Below the pieces are notes generated by a model. The model saw only the letters and a list, made by a program, of their open reading frames with translations, did not search any database and was not told the origin of the DNA. A program made the position numbers and the translations under genes. Positions 35,766-48,400 of a stretch of 64,000 bases of DNA are shown in pieces. Each line of letters starts with the position of its first letter. Position 1 is the stretch's first letter. The DNA is from Manihot esculenta (taxonomy: Eukaryota; Streptophyta; Magnoliopsida; Malpighiales; Euphorbiaceae), in NCBI RefSeq assembly GCF_001659605.2, contig NC_035164.2:10874994-10938993 (forward strand). Reading direction: 5' to 3'.

Positions 35766-37012
35766 ATGATTATTTCTTCTTGGAATTGTCAAGGGGCGGT
35801 TTCGCCAAATTTTAGAAAGGCTGTTAATGAATATAGAAGGCTTTATAAAGTTGATGTGATAGCCTTATTGGAGACTCGTGTTTCTGGATCCCAAGCTGAT
35901 AAAATTTGTAAAGACTTGGGGTTTGAACATTGGCTCAGAGTTGAGGCTTTTGGTTTTAGTGGAGGCATTTGGGTTTGTTGGAACAACAATGGATTTGAGT
36001 TGGAAGTGCTAAACACTCATTCTCAATTTATTAATTGCAGAGTCAAGCCTACTTAGGGTTCTCCTTGGATTAGCTTTGTATATGGGAGTCCCAACACTGG
36101 CCTTAGACGCTTGTTATGGGAGGATCTTAGACTTTCTTGTTTGAATATGGATGAGGAGTGGGTGGTATTGGGAGATTTTAATGCTGTGGTCTCTATGGAG
36201 GAACAATATGGGTATCGTACTTATAATGCCGTGGTTCTAGGGAGTTTCAGGATTGGCTTTTTGATACTGCTTTGGTAGAAATGGGGTATGAAGGGGTGTC
36301 TTTTACTTGGAGTAGGAGTGATGGGGGAGATGGTATTAAGATGGCTAGATTGGATAGAGGAGTATGCACAACGGCTTGGCGGAGGAGGTTTGCTGAGGCT
36401 AGGATTGTTCATCCTCCTAAATTCCATTCGGATCATTCCCCTATTATTTTATCTTTGGGAGAGCAACCTTAGCCAAATGGTAATTTCTTCCATTGCCAAA
36501 CGGCTTGGTTTGCTCATCCTGATTTTGTTGATTCTGTTCGTACTATTTGGAATCATTCTAATGAGTTGTGGAGCAATATTGAGAATCTACAGCAAGGATT
36601 AATGAAATGGAATAGAGAGGAATTTGAAAATATTTTTGCTAAGAAACGTCAGCTTTTGAGGAGAATTGAAGGGGTACAGCGTGCTCTTGCTTTGAACGGG
36701 TACTCTTCTAATTTAATCAAGTTGGACTTTCTTTTATGTCAGAAGATGGAGGAGGTTTTAAAATAGGAAGAGCTCTATTGGTTCCAACGATCAAAGGAAG
36801 AATGGATTGTCTATGGTGAGCGAAACACTAAATTCTACCATCTGGCTGCTAAAATTAAAAAGAAGAGAAAATTAATTTCGGCGCTTCAAGACTCTAATGG
36901 GTAGTGGGTGATTGATGAGGCTTCGTTAGAAAATCTGGTTGTTCAGTTTTATAAGAGCTTGTTCACTAATGATTCGACTTATGTGTTGTCTAATCTTGAA
37001 GGTAGTTCTTGT
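35766..37012 (+). pseudogene. LINE ORF2 endonuclease region (truncated)
   Basis: MIISSWNCQGAV starts an exonuclease-endonuclease-phosphatase fold: SWNCQG, ALLETRVSG, VYGSPN, WVVLGDFNA and HSDHSPI (near 36425) are in order. These are the apurinic-type endonuclease motifs that nick target DNA. Frames are broken by TAG at 36054-36056, a shift near 36240, and stops near 36471, 36765 and 36902. The segment before the break (ERNTKFYHLAAK) is the usual linker into RT, which is missing. Confidence 0.83.
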
Positions 37013-39299
37013 TGTAACGACCCGAAAATCGGACCGCTACTGGCGCTAGGATCCAGGTCGACTTAAGGCCGCCGGGACCCGTAGCAAGCCTAACATATAA
37101 CCTGAAAACTTGTTTAATCCCATACATGATCAACAACATACATAAAAATTAAAACTTTTCTTTCATACGTTCTCTCATATACCAAACTCAACCTGTGCAT
37201 GCGCTGAACATAAACATAACTATAAGCATTGACCCCTCTGTGGGATCTCATCAATGCCCCCAATGGGCTACATAACATGCGTTGAGTTGGTTCACATATA
37301 CATCATAAAACATCAGAGATCATGTATTAAAAGGGATAACAACAATCTATGGTCAAGCACACTTCTAGCATCCATAAACATCATTACATAGCATATCTAT
37401 ACTGTACTTTTACATTACATCATTCTACAATTCGTCATGTCCACATTCTATCTATTACATACACAAGACTTCATTACTCTTGCTGACCTCCTGGTCTACC
37501 CTGTACCTGCAAGCCTGGGGGTTAAGGGAAAGGGGTGAGCTACAAGAGCCCAGTGAGCAGAATAATAAAACATTTAAAATCTCATGCCATCATGTAATGC
37601 AACACATCACAACAAATCACATCTCGGATGGTATTGTCACCAATAGTCCTCTACATAGTCCAACTGTGCTGGGACGTAGAATGGGTACAACCGGTCTTTC
37701 TCTTAACATAACATAACATAACATTCCAATGTGCCAGGGACGTAGAATGGGTACAACCTGGACTTTCTCTTACATCGTGCCAGGGACGTAGAATGGGTAC
37801 AACCTGGACTTCTATACCGTATCATGCCGTAACATCATCATATCATATGAGGACTAAAGGATCATCCAATAACCAATCCACATCAACATCATAAATGCAA
37901 TGCAATATATTCGTGAATTCTAATGCAAACAACCTAATTCATCACATGGCATTCATGATGCATGAACATGCTCAAAACTTTATAATTTATTTGCTTTCAA
38001 TCGTAAAGGTTTATTCTACTCACCTCTTGGCTACCTCTGACAATGACTGAAGCAGCTGACTCACTGCTGGGGTCCTCGGTTCCTCGGGTCCGAACCTACA
38101 CAGGTGGACTCAAATGAGGGACCAAACAATTAGAACATAACTCTAAAAACATCCCCCAAAAACCCCCTAAAACACCTCAAAACAATCATGCAAAAACATG
38201 CAAAGGAAGGCTGAACAGGGCACTTTCGGCGGCAGGTTCGGCGGCCGAAAGTCCCTCCAGAGTCGAAAGTCAGGCAGGTTCGGCGGCACCTTCGGCGGCC
38301 GAAACTCCCAGACAGAGACGAAAGTCTCCTTTCGGGGGCAGGCTTCGGCAGCCGAAAGGCTTGCCTCCCCAGCCATGTTCGGCGGCCGAAAGTCCTTCGG
38401 CTGCCGAACCTGGTTTCTGCCAAAGGGCAGAAACTTGGCTCCTCTATGCACATTTGCCTCCAAAACTTCCAATCATGCATAAACCTATTCTACAACACTC
38501 ATACACAAGCATACAAGCTCCTAGGGGCTTCAAAACATCCTAAGCCCCATCTACAACACATCAAACATGCATTTGCAAGCCACATTGTTCAAAGACACAA
38601 CATTAACTCAAAAACTCAAATAAACCTATACATGCCATTCTACCCCATAAACTAGCATAAAACTTACTTAAAACATGCTATGAGCTTAAGATCGGCTCTT
38701 ACCTCTTGAAGATCGAGAGAGAGACGGCCTAATCTTGGAGATGGGAGATGTTCAACTTCCTTGGGTCTCCAAGCTCAAAACTTGCTCAAAACTTGAAAAT
38801 CTTCAAAAATAAGATGAAAACTTGTGAAAATCGTGAAAGATTTGAAGGAAGAACTCAAAGATCGGCGAGGGGCGGCGGAGAGCTCACCTTGGCCGAAAAT
38901 GGGGAAAAAGCTCGCCTGTTTTCGGCTAAGGGACCCTTTTATAGTGGCTGGCCAGGCCACGTTCGGGGGCCGAACGTGCCTCCGCATGCAAGCCATGTTC
39001 GGCGGCCGAACTTGAGGTTCGGCGGCCGAACCTGGACTTCCCTCACTTATGCTTTCGGGGCCTAAGGCTCACCCGAAGCGCATGCATGTTCGGCGGCCGA
39101 ACTCGAGTTTCGGCGGTCGAACCTGAGTTTTCCTCCAAGCTTGTTTTCATGCAAAAACTCATTTTCCTTTTTACTTAAAATCATCAAATACATTAAAACA
39201 TTTCATGAAAACATGCTTTTACCCTTCTAGAGGTCTCCGACACCCGAGATTCCATCGGACGGTAGGAATTTCGATACCGGAGTCTAGCCGGGTATTGAA
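37013..39299 (-). repeat. E3 3' LTR
   Basis: It starts TGTAACGACCCG like the E2 LTRs. The right end reads TATTGAA where E2 has TATTACA, so its terminus is mutated. Palindrome clusters lie at 38222-38415 and 38955-39125. The minisatellite block differs from E2. Confidence 0.88.
37667..37815. repeat. E3-specific LTR minisatellite
   Basis: Three copies of GTGCCAGGGACGTAGAATGG followed by GTACAACCTGGAC and a TTTCTCTTACAT tail lie where E2 carries the 33-bp GGCCCGGCC minisatellite. An ACATA run separates the first two copies. Confidence 0.85.
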
Positions 39300-39313
39300 T
39301 TCTCCCCCCCTTA
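39300..39313 (-). promoter_or_regulatory. E3 polypurine tract
   Basis: A TTAAGGGGGGGAGAA-type purine run on the minus strand adjoins the LTR, as in E2. Confidence 0.75.
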
Positions 39314-39399
39314 AGAACATTCGTCCCCGAATGTTCCTCAACTAGCACATAGCAAGGCATACAACATAACATACACATAAAACACATAAGAGACTAACC

Positions 39400-41583
39400 T
39401 TAGAAAAGATAAGGGTATTGCTGGAGCATGGACTCCTGTGTCTCCCAAGTGCACTCTTCCATATTGTGGTGGTTCCACTGGACTTTCACCATCGGGATTT
39501 CCTTGTTCCTCAGCTTCCTGATCTGGGTGTCTATGATCCGCATTGGCTGCTAAACATAGGTGAGATCCTCTTGGATCTCCACATCAGGCTCACTAAGAAC
39601 CTTGCCCGGATCTGACACAAATTTCCTCAACATCGAAACATGAAAAACCGGATGGATTCTTTCCATTGAAACGGGTAAATCTAGCTTGTACGACACATTC
39701 CCAATCTTTTGCAAGACTTCAAAGGGTCCGATGTATCGTGGGGCTAGTTTACCTTTCTTCCCGACGCGAACCACTCCCTTCATAGGAGACACCTTGAGCA
39801 ATACCAGATCTCCTTCCTGAAACTCTACCTGCCTTCTGCGGATGTCTGCATAACTCTTCTGTCTGCTTGCAGCAGTCTTGATCCTTTCTCTGATTATGGG
39901 TACCACCCTGCTGGTAATCTCTACTAGCTCAGGCCCTGCCAAGGCCTTCTCTCCAACTTCCTCCCAGCAAACAGGTGACCTGCACTTCCTTCCATACAAA
40001 GCTTCATAAGAAGCCATCCCGATGCTAGCATGATGGCTGTTATTGTAAGCAAACTCCACCAAAGGTAGATGTTGCCTCCAAGAACCGCCAAAGTCTAGCA
40101 CACACATTCTAAGCATATCCTCGATAGTCTGGATGGTCCTTTCGGACTGTCCGTCCGTCTGGAGGTGGAAGGCAGTGCTAAAATCCAACCTGGTACCCAT
40201 GGCATTTTGCAGACTCCGCCAAAACCTGGAGGTGAACTGGGGCCCTCTATCAGACACTATTGAAACAGGAACCCCATGCAGCCTGACGATCTCATCTACA
40301 TACACCTGCGCCAACTTGTCCACAGAATAGCCACTTCTGACAGGGATGAAATGAGCAGATTTGGTGAGTCTGTCCACAATCACCCATATGGAGTCCAATC
40401 TGTTGGACGTCGCCGGTAATCCCATTACGAAGTCCATAGCTATATTCTCCCATTTCCACTCTGGAATAGGTAGCAGGTTAAGCATTCCAGCCGGCTTCTG
40501 ATGTTCCAGCTTCACCCCCTGACACACTTCGCAGGCTGACACAAAATATGCCACTTCTTTCTTCATCGCTGACCACCAATAAACTTTCTTCAGATCTTGA
40601 TACATCTTGGTGGCTCCGGGGTGAATGTTGTATCTTGCATTATGAGCCTCTCTCATAATGTCTCCCTTTAACCCTATGTCATCTGGTACACACAAACGAC
40701 TCCCATAGCGGAGGATTCCCTTGTTGTCGAATCTGAATTCACTGTCCTTGCCCGACTGAACAGTCCTGGCAATCTTCACTAACTCTGGGTCCTCATGCTA
40801 TTTCTGAGCCACCTGCTCCAGAAACACAGGTGTCACTCTCATCTGGGCCACTAAAGCACCTGTACCAGACAACTCCAACTGTAGACCTTCATCAATGAGC
40901 TTATAAAACTCCTTCACCACTGGTCTCCTCTCAGCCGTGATGTGGGATAGACTGCCTAGTGACTTCCGGCTTAGGGCGTCTGCCACGACGTTCGCCTTAC
41001 CCGGATGATACTGAATCTTGCAATCATAGTCACTCAGCAGCTCTACCCACCTTCTCTGTCTCAAGTTCAGATCTCTTTGACTCAGGATGTACTGCACGCT
41101 CTTATGATCTGTAAAGATCTCACATTTTACCCCATAGAGGTAGTGCCTCCACATCTTGAGTGCAAAGATTACTGCTGCCATCTCAAGGTCATGTGTGGGG
41201 TAATTCAACTCATGCTTCTTCAGCTGCCTAGAAGCATAAGCAATCACCCTCTCATTCTGTATTAGTACACAACCCAGTCCCACACGGGACGCATCACAAA
41301 AGACTGTAAAGTCCTCATCACTAGATGGCAGAACTAACACTGGTGCTGAAGTCAACCTCTTCTTAAGCTCTTCAAAACTCTCTTCGCACTGGTCAGTCCA
41401 CACAAACTTTTGATTTTTCCTGGTTAACTTAGTCAGAGGAGCTGCAATCTTTGAGAAGTCCTGAACGAACCTCCTGTAATAACCTGCCAAACCCAAGAAA
41501 CTCCTGATCTCTGTCACTGAAGTGGGTCTAGGCCAGTTAGCCACAGCTTCTACCTTCTTGGGGTCCACCTCTATTCCATTTTC
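39400..41583 (-). pseudogene. E3 RNase H, integrase and chromodomain (pseudogene)
   Basis: From right to left it encodes the rest of RT ([17 protein letters not shown]), RNase H ([18 protein letters not shown]), the HHCC region, and the integrase core with normal residues ([46 protein letters not shown]). Chromodomain remnants extend to about 39400. In-frame stops lie at 41581-41583, 40795-40797 (Gln expected) and near 39550. Unlike E2 the second catalytic Asp is present. Confidence 0.87.
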
Positions 41584-42357
41584 CTATACAACATGCCCCA
41601 AGAATGAGATGCTCCTCAGCCAGAACTCACACTTGGAGAACTTGGCATACAAGCCATGCTCCCTCAAGGTCTGTAGAACCAACCTCAGATGATGGGCATG
41701 CTCCTCTGCATTCCTGGAATACACCAAGATATCATCTATGAAGACAATAACGAAGTGATCCAGGTACTGGCTAAACACTCTATTCATGAGATCCATGAAT
41801 GCTGCAGGGGCGTTGGTTAACCCGAACGGCATTACAAGGAACTCAAAATGCCCATATCTGGTCCTGAAAGCTGTCTTTGGCACATCTTCTTCTCTGATCC
41901 TCAGCTGATGGTACCTCAATCTCAGATCTATCTTGGAGAAACAACCCGCTCCTGCTAGCTGGTCGAATAGATTGTCGATCCTTGGCAATGGGTATTTATT
42001 CTTGGTAGTGACTTTGTTCAACTGCCTGTAGTCGATACAAAGTCTAAGGGATCCATCCTTCTTTCTGACAAACAAGACTGGTGCACCCCAAGGTGAGGTG
42101 CTCGGTCGGCTGAAGCCCTTTTCTACCAGCTCTTGCAACTGTTCTTTCAATTCTTTCAACTTGGCTGGAGCCATCTTGTAGGGAGGAATAGAGATCGGTC
42201 GGGTTCCAGGCATTAGTTCTATCTCGAACTCTATCTCCCTAGCAGGTGGTAAACCTGGCAGCTCGTCTGTGAAGACGTCTAGAAACTCTCTAACCACTGG
42301 CACCGAGGCGGGCTCTCTAACCTGACTGCTGAGCTCTCTCACATGAGCCAAATACCC
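41584..42357 (-). pseudogene. E3 protease end and reverse transcriptase (pseudogene piece)
   Basis: Open for 255 codons, it starts [16 protein letters not shown] and includes [36 protein letters not shown] and [12 protein letters not shown]. It keeps the Arg codon at the site of the E2 stop ([10 protein letters not shown]). A TAG at 42355-42357 region replaces a Gln that E2 retains. Confidence 0.88.
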
Positions 42358-43512
42358 CTAACATCCCTTCCTAAGCAACCTACGAGCCTGAAGAGCTGAT
42401 ATCAGACCTCTAGGTGTACCCCTCCTGTCTCCCCTGAAGACAACCTCTGACCCATCCTGACCTCTGAACCTGACTACCTTGTCCCTGCAGTCCAAGGTAG
42501 CACCATGGGTAGATAACCAGTCCATCCCTAGAATGACGTCAAAATCTGTCAAGTCTAGAACCACAAGGTCGGCGGAAAGGCATCTTCCCTCAACAAAGAC
42601 TGGACTGCACTGGCAGACTGACTCTGCCACTGATGGATCACACTTGGGTCCACTGACCCAGAGAGGACACTCTAACTCAGAGGTCATCAACCCCAACCTC
42701 TGGACGGCTCTCGGAGCAATAAAAGAATGAGATGCACTAGGGTCCATCAAGGCATACACATCTGAACAACCAATGACTAAGTTACCTGCCACCACGGTGT
42801 TAGATGCATCTGCCTCCTGTTGAGTCATTGTGAAGATCCGTGCTGGAGCTGATGGACCTTCACCTCTGAAACCCGCTGAAGAAGAGGCTGCCCCTCTCCC
42901 TCTGCCTCTGCCACTGGCCTGAGTCATGGCTGGAGCTGCTGGTTGAGCTACACTACCAGAAGCTGTCTGCTGAGACTGTGCTCCAAAAGCTGCCCTAGGA
43001 CACTCCCGAGCCATGTCTCCCTCTTGCCCGCATCTGAAGCAGGCTGCTGTCCCAGCCCGACAAACTCCCCTGTGTGGCCTACTACACTTTGCACAAACTG
43101 CATTATCCGCACCAGAGCTTGAGCCACTCCCTAGTCCCAGACTGGACTTAACTTTGTTAAAGAACTTGTTCTTCTTGGGCTTCCTAGTGGTGTTACTCCA
43201 CTTTTTGCTACCTGAAGCTGCTGCACTCAGAGAAGAAGAGCCTGGGGTCTTGGAACCAGAAGACTGCGCCACTGACTGTCTGACTGTTCCCTGAACGATG
43301 GCACTGGCTTCCATTTTTCGAGCCATATCCACTATGGCATGGAAGCTCTCCCTATCTGCTGACTGGATCAAGGAGGAATATCTGGAGTGGAGTTTCATGA
43401 TATACCTCCTTGACCTTTTCTGGTCCGAGTCAAGATTTTGCCCTGCAAATGGCAACAGCTCCAAGAACCTGTCTGTGAACTCCTCTACACTTATCTCATC
43501 GGTCTGCCTCAT
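42358..43512 (-). pseudogene. E3 gag (C-terminal part) and protease
   Basis: It encodes the end of capsid (FTDRFLELLPFAGQ), zinc knuckles CAKCSRPHRGVC and CFRCGQEGDMAREC (the usual His is Asp in the second), and a retropepsin-like ALMDPSASHSF. The reading enters from the foreign repeat at 43513, so the apparent first residues (MAPQEPVE) are not gag. Confidence 0.87.
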
Positions 43513-43725
43513 CTCAACCGGTTCTTGAGGTGCCAAGTCATTTTCTTAGCTCGGTCACCTACCTCACTGAGGTCTTGAACAAGATTCAGGCTCTTCGGCT
43601 TTACTATTGCTTTGTCATCTCAACCGGTTCTTGAGGTGCAGAGTCATTTTCTGAGCTTGGTCACCTACCTCACTGAGGTCTTGAATAAGATTCAGTCTCT
43701 TTGGCCTTGCTGTTCCTTCGCCATC
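43513..43725 (-). repeat. E4 tandem repeat, piece left of E5
   Basis: Two units of the 106-bp repeat run from the E3 breakpoint to the E5 insertion site. The first bases overlap E3 by TCA, a possible microhomology. Confidence 0.9.
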
Positions 43726-43935
43726 TGATGTAAGCACGACCAACAACACAAAAAATGATGAGCTAGCATTGCCTCAAGGACCAATTACAAGGCTGAGATC
43801 CAAGAGGTTGAAGGAAGCACTTCAAGGATTCATGAAGGAATATGTTGAAGCTTTGCAAGTTCATTTTGAAGTTGAAGAACAATATGGTCATTCCAAGTCA
43901 ATTAGCCAAATGTGTCCTTATTGACAATTCAAATT

Positions 43936-44130
43936 GTGTATTTATAGTGGGTAGTCATTTAGTAGTTGGTAGTTAACCAGTAGTGGGTAGTTATTTGGTA
44001 GTGGGTAGTTAAACAGTAGTGGGTAGTTATCTAGTAGTGGATAGTGGCATAGATCATGGGTCCATGCATAGTTGTGGGAAGTGGCAAAGATCATGGGTCC
44101 ATGTATAGTAGTGGGAAGTGGCAAAGATCA
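43936..44130. repeat. E5 LTR minisatellite
   Basis: Imperfect units of AGTGGGTAGTTATYTRGT, about 20-22 bp, are followed by longer copies of CATAGATCATGGGTCCATG. They lie just upstream of the TATA box. The same array lies at 50190-50385 in the other LTR. Confidence 0.75.
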
Positions 44131-44147
44131 TGGGTCTTAATTTAGGC

Positions 44148-44156
44148 TATATAAAG
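44148..44156 (+). promoter_or_regulatory. E5 LTR TATA box
   Basis: TATATAAAG in the 5' LTR is a good plant TATA box, positioned to start the genomic RNA about 300 bp before the PBS. The copy at 50401-50409 is identical. Confidence 0.75.
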
Positions 44157-44452
44157 CATCTCTTTTTCTATTGTAGACACAAATTATCAATTATTCAATA
44201 CAATTGCTTTATGCGATTCTTCTTTGAGAGCTTAAGAAAGATCTTGGTTCTTGACATTGCATCACGAATAAGGTTTGATACTAACTTGTATGTTTCTTAT
44301 TCTTGCTGCTCTTAAAATCAATCCATTATAAGTGTTCTTAATTGCATGTTAATTAAGGGTGCTTTAGATTGGGGAATTATTTTCTGAATTAAGTTCTTTT
44401 TACTAGGGTATGTGTCGTTTCAGTCTCTAATAGGCTGGGGTTCCGCATCAAT

Positions 44453-44464
44453 TGGTATCAGAGC
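44453..44464 (+). promoter_or_regulatory. E5 primer binding site, initiator tRNA-Met
   Basis: TGGTATCAGAGC begins two bases after the 5' LTR and is a perfect tRNA-iMet primer site. Confidence 0.93.
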
Positions 44465-45408
44465 CAGGCTTAGTAATAATTTCTTAACTATCCTTTGTAA
44501 CTTTGCATTCAATTTTGTCCATTATTGGCTGAATATATCACTTTGGAAATCTGGTTTGGGATACCTATTAGAGTCAAATACATTGTTTGGTTGCTGTTCA
44601 AATCAAATTTTACCCTAAATTCTTGTTTAGGCGGAATTACTATCTTTAGTGATTTGGTTTATGCTTTCTGCCCTAATTCATATGCTGCTATTCTAATACT
44701 CTTAGAATAGTATTTCCAGTGTTTTACTTCTGTCCATATTAAAAAAAAAAACAAAACAAGAAGAAAAAAAAAAGAATTTCTGCCATTTTGGGTCATTTGT
44801 TCAAACTTCATTCTGATTGATATCTACTGATATAAATCATATTTCATATACCTTGAACATATTTCTGGGCTTGGAATTCGAAATACATGTTTGGGGTAGG
44901 TTTAGGGTAAATTTGGGTAGTATTTTCACAAAACAGTTGTACTTAATACTTACTGTTTTAAGTGTCTATTTTGTTTGCTTGCTTTGAATTGTTTTTGTTG
45001 AGTTAATATTAATATCAGTTAACCTAGGATTGCATGCTTAGGGAAAACTTCATGTTAAGCACATCCGTCTTGTCAATTTTTGATTCTTAGTTGGTCAATT
45101 TGGTGTCTTTCTGTCTGTTGGTTCCTTACATTTAGTTTGACAAATTGCACATTGTTGAACATCTAATTACACTTAGTACACGAAATTTAACTTTTGTGTG
45201 CTTAATCAATCTATTTGTTCATTTTGGTCAGTTTGCATCTAGTGTTGTTTCCTATCTTTTCTTCTTAGGTCTTTCCTTGCTTTCCTTATTATTTGAATCA
45301 TACAAGCTTGGCTTATTGAGTCTTTATTCTGAAGTGCACTTTTGAGATACCAAGTGAGTGCTTAAAAATTAAACACGTGAGTTGAGAGAATTGTGAGTTT
45401 TTTCTATA
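44465..45408 (+). other. E5 untranslated leader
   Basis: 944 bp separate the PBS from gag, including A-rich sequence near 44741-44775. Short upstream ATGs exist but no convincing protein. It likely contains the packaging signal, which I cannot locate. Confidence 0.6.
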
Positions 45409-48400
45409 ATGTCTGGGCATAATACTGGTGATACTTCTAACCCTACATTTGATCTTAAAGATATATATAAAGCTTTCATGGATAGCTTTCAGAAGCTAAA
45501 TTCGAGAATGGATAACCTTGAGGACAACCTTAGATCTTTAAAGGGCAAGTCCATTCAGAGGGATGATGATACACACGATCCATCCTATGAAGAGGAAAAT
45601 GAGGCACAATCAGCCCTTGTCCGAGTCAGAAGGTTTAATGATCGTGTACCATATGTAGATAACAGTATGAACTCCATAAAGATGAAGATTCCAAGCTTCA
45701 ATGGTAAGGCTGATGTTGATGCCTATTTAGAGTGGGAGCGTGAAGTGGAGATGGTTTTTAACTGTCAAAACTATTCCGACGATAAAAAGGTAAAACTTGC
45801 TGCCCTTGAGTTTTCAGATTATGCACTAATATGGTGGGATGAGCTTGTGAAATCTAGGAGAAGGAATGGAGAGTTACCCATTGCTAGTTGGGATGAGATG
45901 AAGCGAATAATGAGGAAGAAATATGTGCCTACTTATTACCATAGAGATCTCCATCATCAGTTGCAAAGACTAATCCAAGGATCAAAATCTGTTGATGAGT
46001 ATTATAAGGAGATGGAGTTGCTCCTGATCAAAGCAAACATAGTGGAGGAGGAAGACCAGACTATGGCTCATTTATTTGGTGGTCTTAACAAGGAGATTGC
46101 TGATGTGGTTGATTTGCAACCATATGTTGATTTGGAAGACTTGGTGAACATTGCAATTAAGGTGGAAAGACAAAGAGGTCGAAATAGATGGGGGAGCAAC
46201 AGGGCTGCTCAAAACTCCAACAGCAAATGGGGTTCCAAATGGAACACCAAGCCTGATCCTAAAAGGTTTGATAAGTCTTCAACTCAAAAAGGCATGTTAC
46301 CTTCCAAAGAAACATCCAACTCTCATGGTAAAAATGAATCAGCCCCTAAATCAAATAGAACTAGAGATATTCAGTGCTTTAAATGTAAAGGGTGTGGGCA
46401 TTATGCCAATGAGTGTGCTAATAAACGTGCTATGATAGTGAGGGGAGATGAGATAGTCTCCCAAAGTGATTCTGATTCTGATGAAGTACCACCTTTAGAA
46501 GATTGTTCTGATGTAGAGATAGAAGAGTATCCTGTTCAAGGAGAGTCCTTAGTGATATTGCGTACTTTAAATGTTTCTATTAAAGAAGAGGGACTTGAAC
46601 AGCGTGAAAACATCTTTCACACTCGTTGTTTGGTTGGTGGTAAAGTCTGTAGCATGATAATAGATTCGGGTAGTCAAGTTAATTGTGCTAGTACTATTTT
46701 AGTTGATAAATTAGGACTAGAAACTATTAAACACCCTAATCCTTACAGACTTCAGTGGTTGAATGATAGCGGCGAGGCAAAGGTAACCAAGCAATGTAAA
46801 GTGTCATTTTCTATTGGCAAATATGTAGATGAGGTTACTTGTGATATTGTACCCATGCAGGCTGGACATATTTTGTTAGGTAGACGATGGCAATTTGATA
46901 GGCGTGTCATTCATGATGGGTATAGTAATAGGTTTTCTTTTACGTTCCTCGGTGTAAAACATATACTTGTACCATTATCTCCTAAAGATGTATATGCAGA
47001 TCAAGTGAAATTACAACAATCTGCTAAATTGGGTAAGGGAGGTGAGACAAGTAAAAAGAATGAGGGAAAAGAGGCCAGCAGTAAAATGAAAGTTTCGAAT
47101 GGCCCAAAGGAGAGTGACTGCACGGGAAAGGATAAAAATGAGAGATGTGCAGGAGAGAAAACGTTAGTGAGTTTGGAGGTAAAAGGAGAGCTGAGTGAGA
47201 AGAGTGAAGAATTCAGCAAGTCTTCCTTTTATTGTAAAGAGAGAGAGCTGAAGAAAGCATACTTAGGGAAGAGAGCTTTGATTATATTGCGTTTTAGTTC
47301 CAATTTTATAATTGAGACTAACCCTACTGTTGAATTGCCTAGTTCTTTTTCTAAGTTATTGCAGGAGTTTGCGGATGTATTTCCTGAGGAGGTGCCATCT
47401 GGGTTGCCATCCATTAGGGGAATAGAACATCAAATCGATTTTGTTCCTGGAGCTCAGATTCCAAACCGTCCAGCTTACCGTAGCAATCCTGAGGAGACGA
47501 AGGAATTGCAAAAGCAAGTTGATGAGTTGCTAGCTAAGGGACATATCAGGGAGAGCCTTAGTCCATACGCAGTACCTGTTTTGTTGGTTCCAAAGAAAAA
47601 TGGAACAATGCGCATGTGTGTTGATTGTCGTGCGATCAACAAAATCACTGTAAAGTATCGCCATCCTATTCCTAGATTAGATGATATGCTTGAAGAATTA
47701 TGTGGTGCTATTTTCTTTACAAAAATTGATTTGAAAAGCGGTTATTATCAAATTAGGATGAAGTTAGGTGATGAGTGGAAAACTGCCTTTAAGACAAAAT
47801 ATGGTTTATATGAATGGTTAGTCATGCCTTTTGGCTTAACTAATGCACCTAGCACATTTATGAGATTGATGAACCATGTTTTGCGTGATTACCTAGGTAA
47901 GTTTGTGGTTGTATATTTTGATGATATATTGATTTATAGCCGAAATATGGATGACCACATTAGGCATGTTGAACTTGTTTTACAGAAGTTGCGTGAACAT
48001 GAACTGTATGCTAATCTTAAGAAATGCACATTTTGTACTGATAGTGTCATATTCCTAGGATTTATTATTAGTTCACATGGAGTTGAGGTAGATACTGAAA
48101 AGGTTAAGCCTATCCAAGAATGGCCTACACCTAAGAATGCTAATGAGATGAGATCCTTTCATGGATTAGCAAGCTTCTATAGGAGGTTTGTTAGAGATTT
48201 CAACACTATTGCTGCACCTCTAAATAAGATTATTAAAAAGGCTGTTGGGTTTAAGTGGGGTAAAGAACAGGAACTTGCATTTAACACATTGAAAGAAAAA
48301 CTTACTACCGCTCCTGTTTTAAGGTTACCTGATTTTTCTAAAACCTTTGAAATTGAATGTGATGCTTCTGGGATTGGTATTGGTGCTGTTCTTATGCAGG

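Larger units (their letters stand above)
33940..37012 (+). mobile_element. L1-type LINE, 3' truncated
   Basis: ORF1 has a DUF4283-type domain and CCHC knuckle, followed by an ORF2 endonuclease. This is the plan of plant L1 LINEs. The sequence stops at 37012 against E3, before the reverse transcriptase domain, and no continuation appears beyond E3. No poly-A tail or target duplication can be seen. Confidence 0.85.
37013..43512 (-). mobile_element. E3: second Tekay element, truncated in gag
   Basis: The left (3') LTR runs 37013-39299. A PPT and gag-pol on the minus strand are close in sequence to E2. The element stops within gag at 43512, where the sequence becomes the 106-bp repeat of E4. The PBS, N-terminal gag and 5' LTR are absent, and no target duplication can be checked. 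E3 is a sister to E2, differing in an LTR minisatellite. Confidence 0.9.
43726..44450 (+). repeat. E5 5' LTR
   Basis: It runs TGATGTAAGC to CCGCATCA, directly followed by the PBS. It contains a TAGTGGGTAGTTA minisatellite (43936-44035) and a TATA box at 44148-44156. Its A-tract has six A residues; the partner LTR has seven. Confidence 0.94.

Noticed and set aside
43942..44124. 60-codon minus-strand frame with NYPLL repeats in the E5 LTR
   Set aside because: It is the reverse of the TAGTGGGTAGTTA minisatellite, repeated in the second LTR; not a gene.
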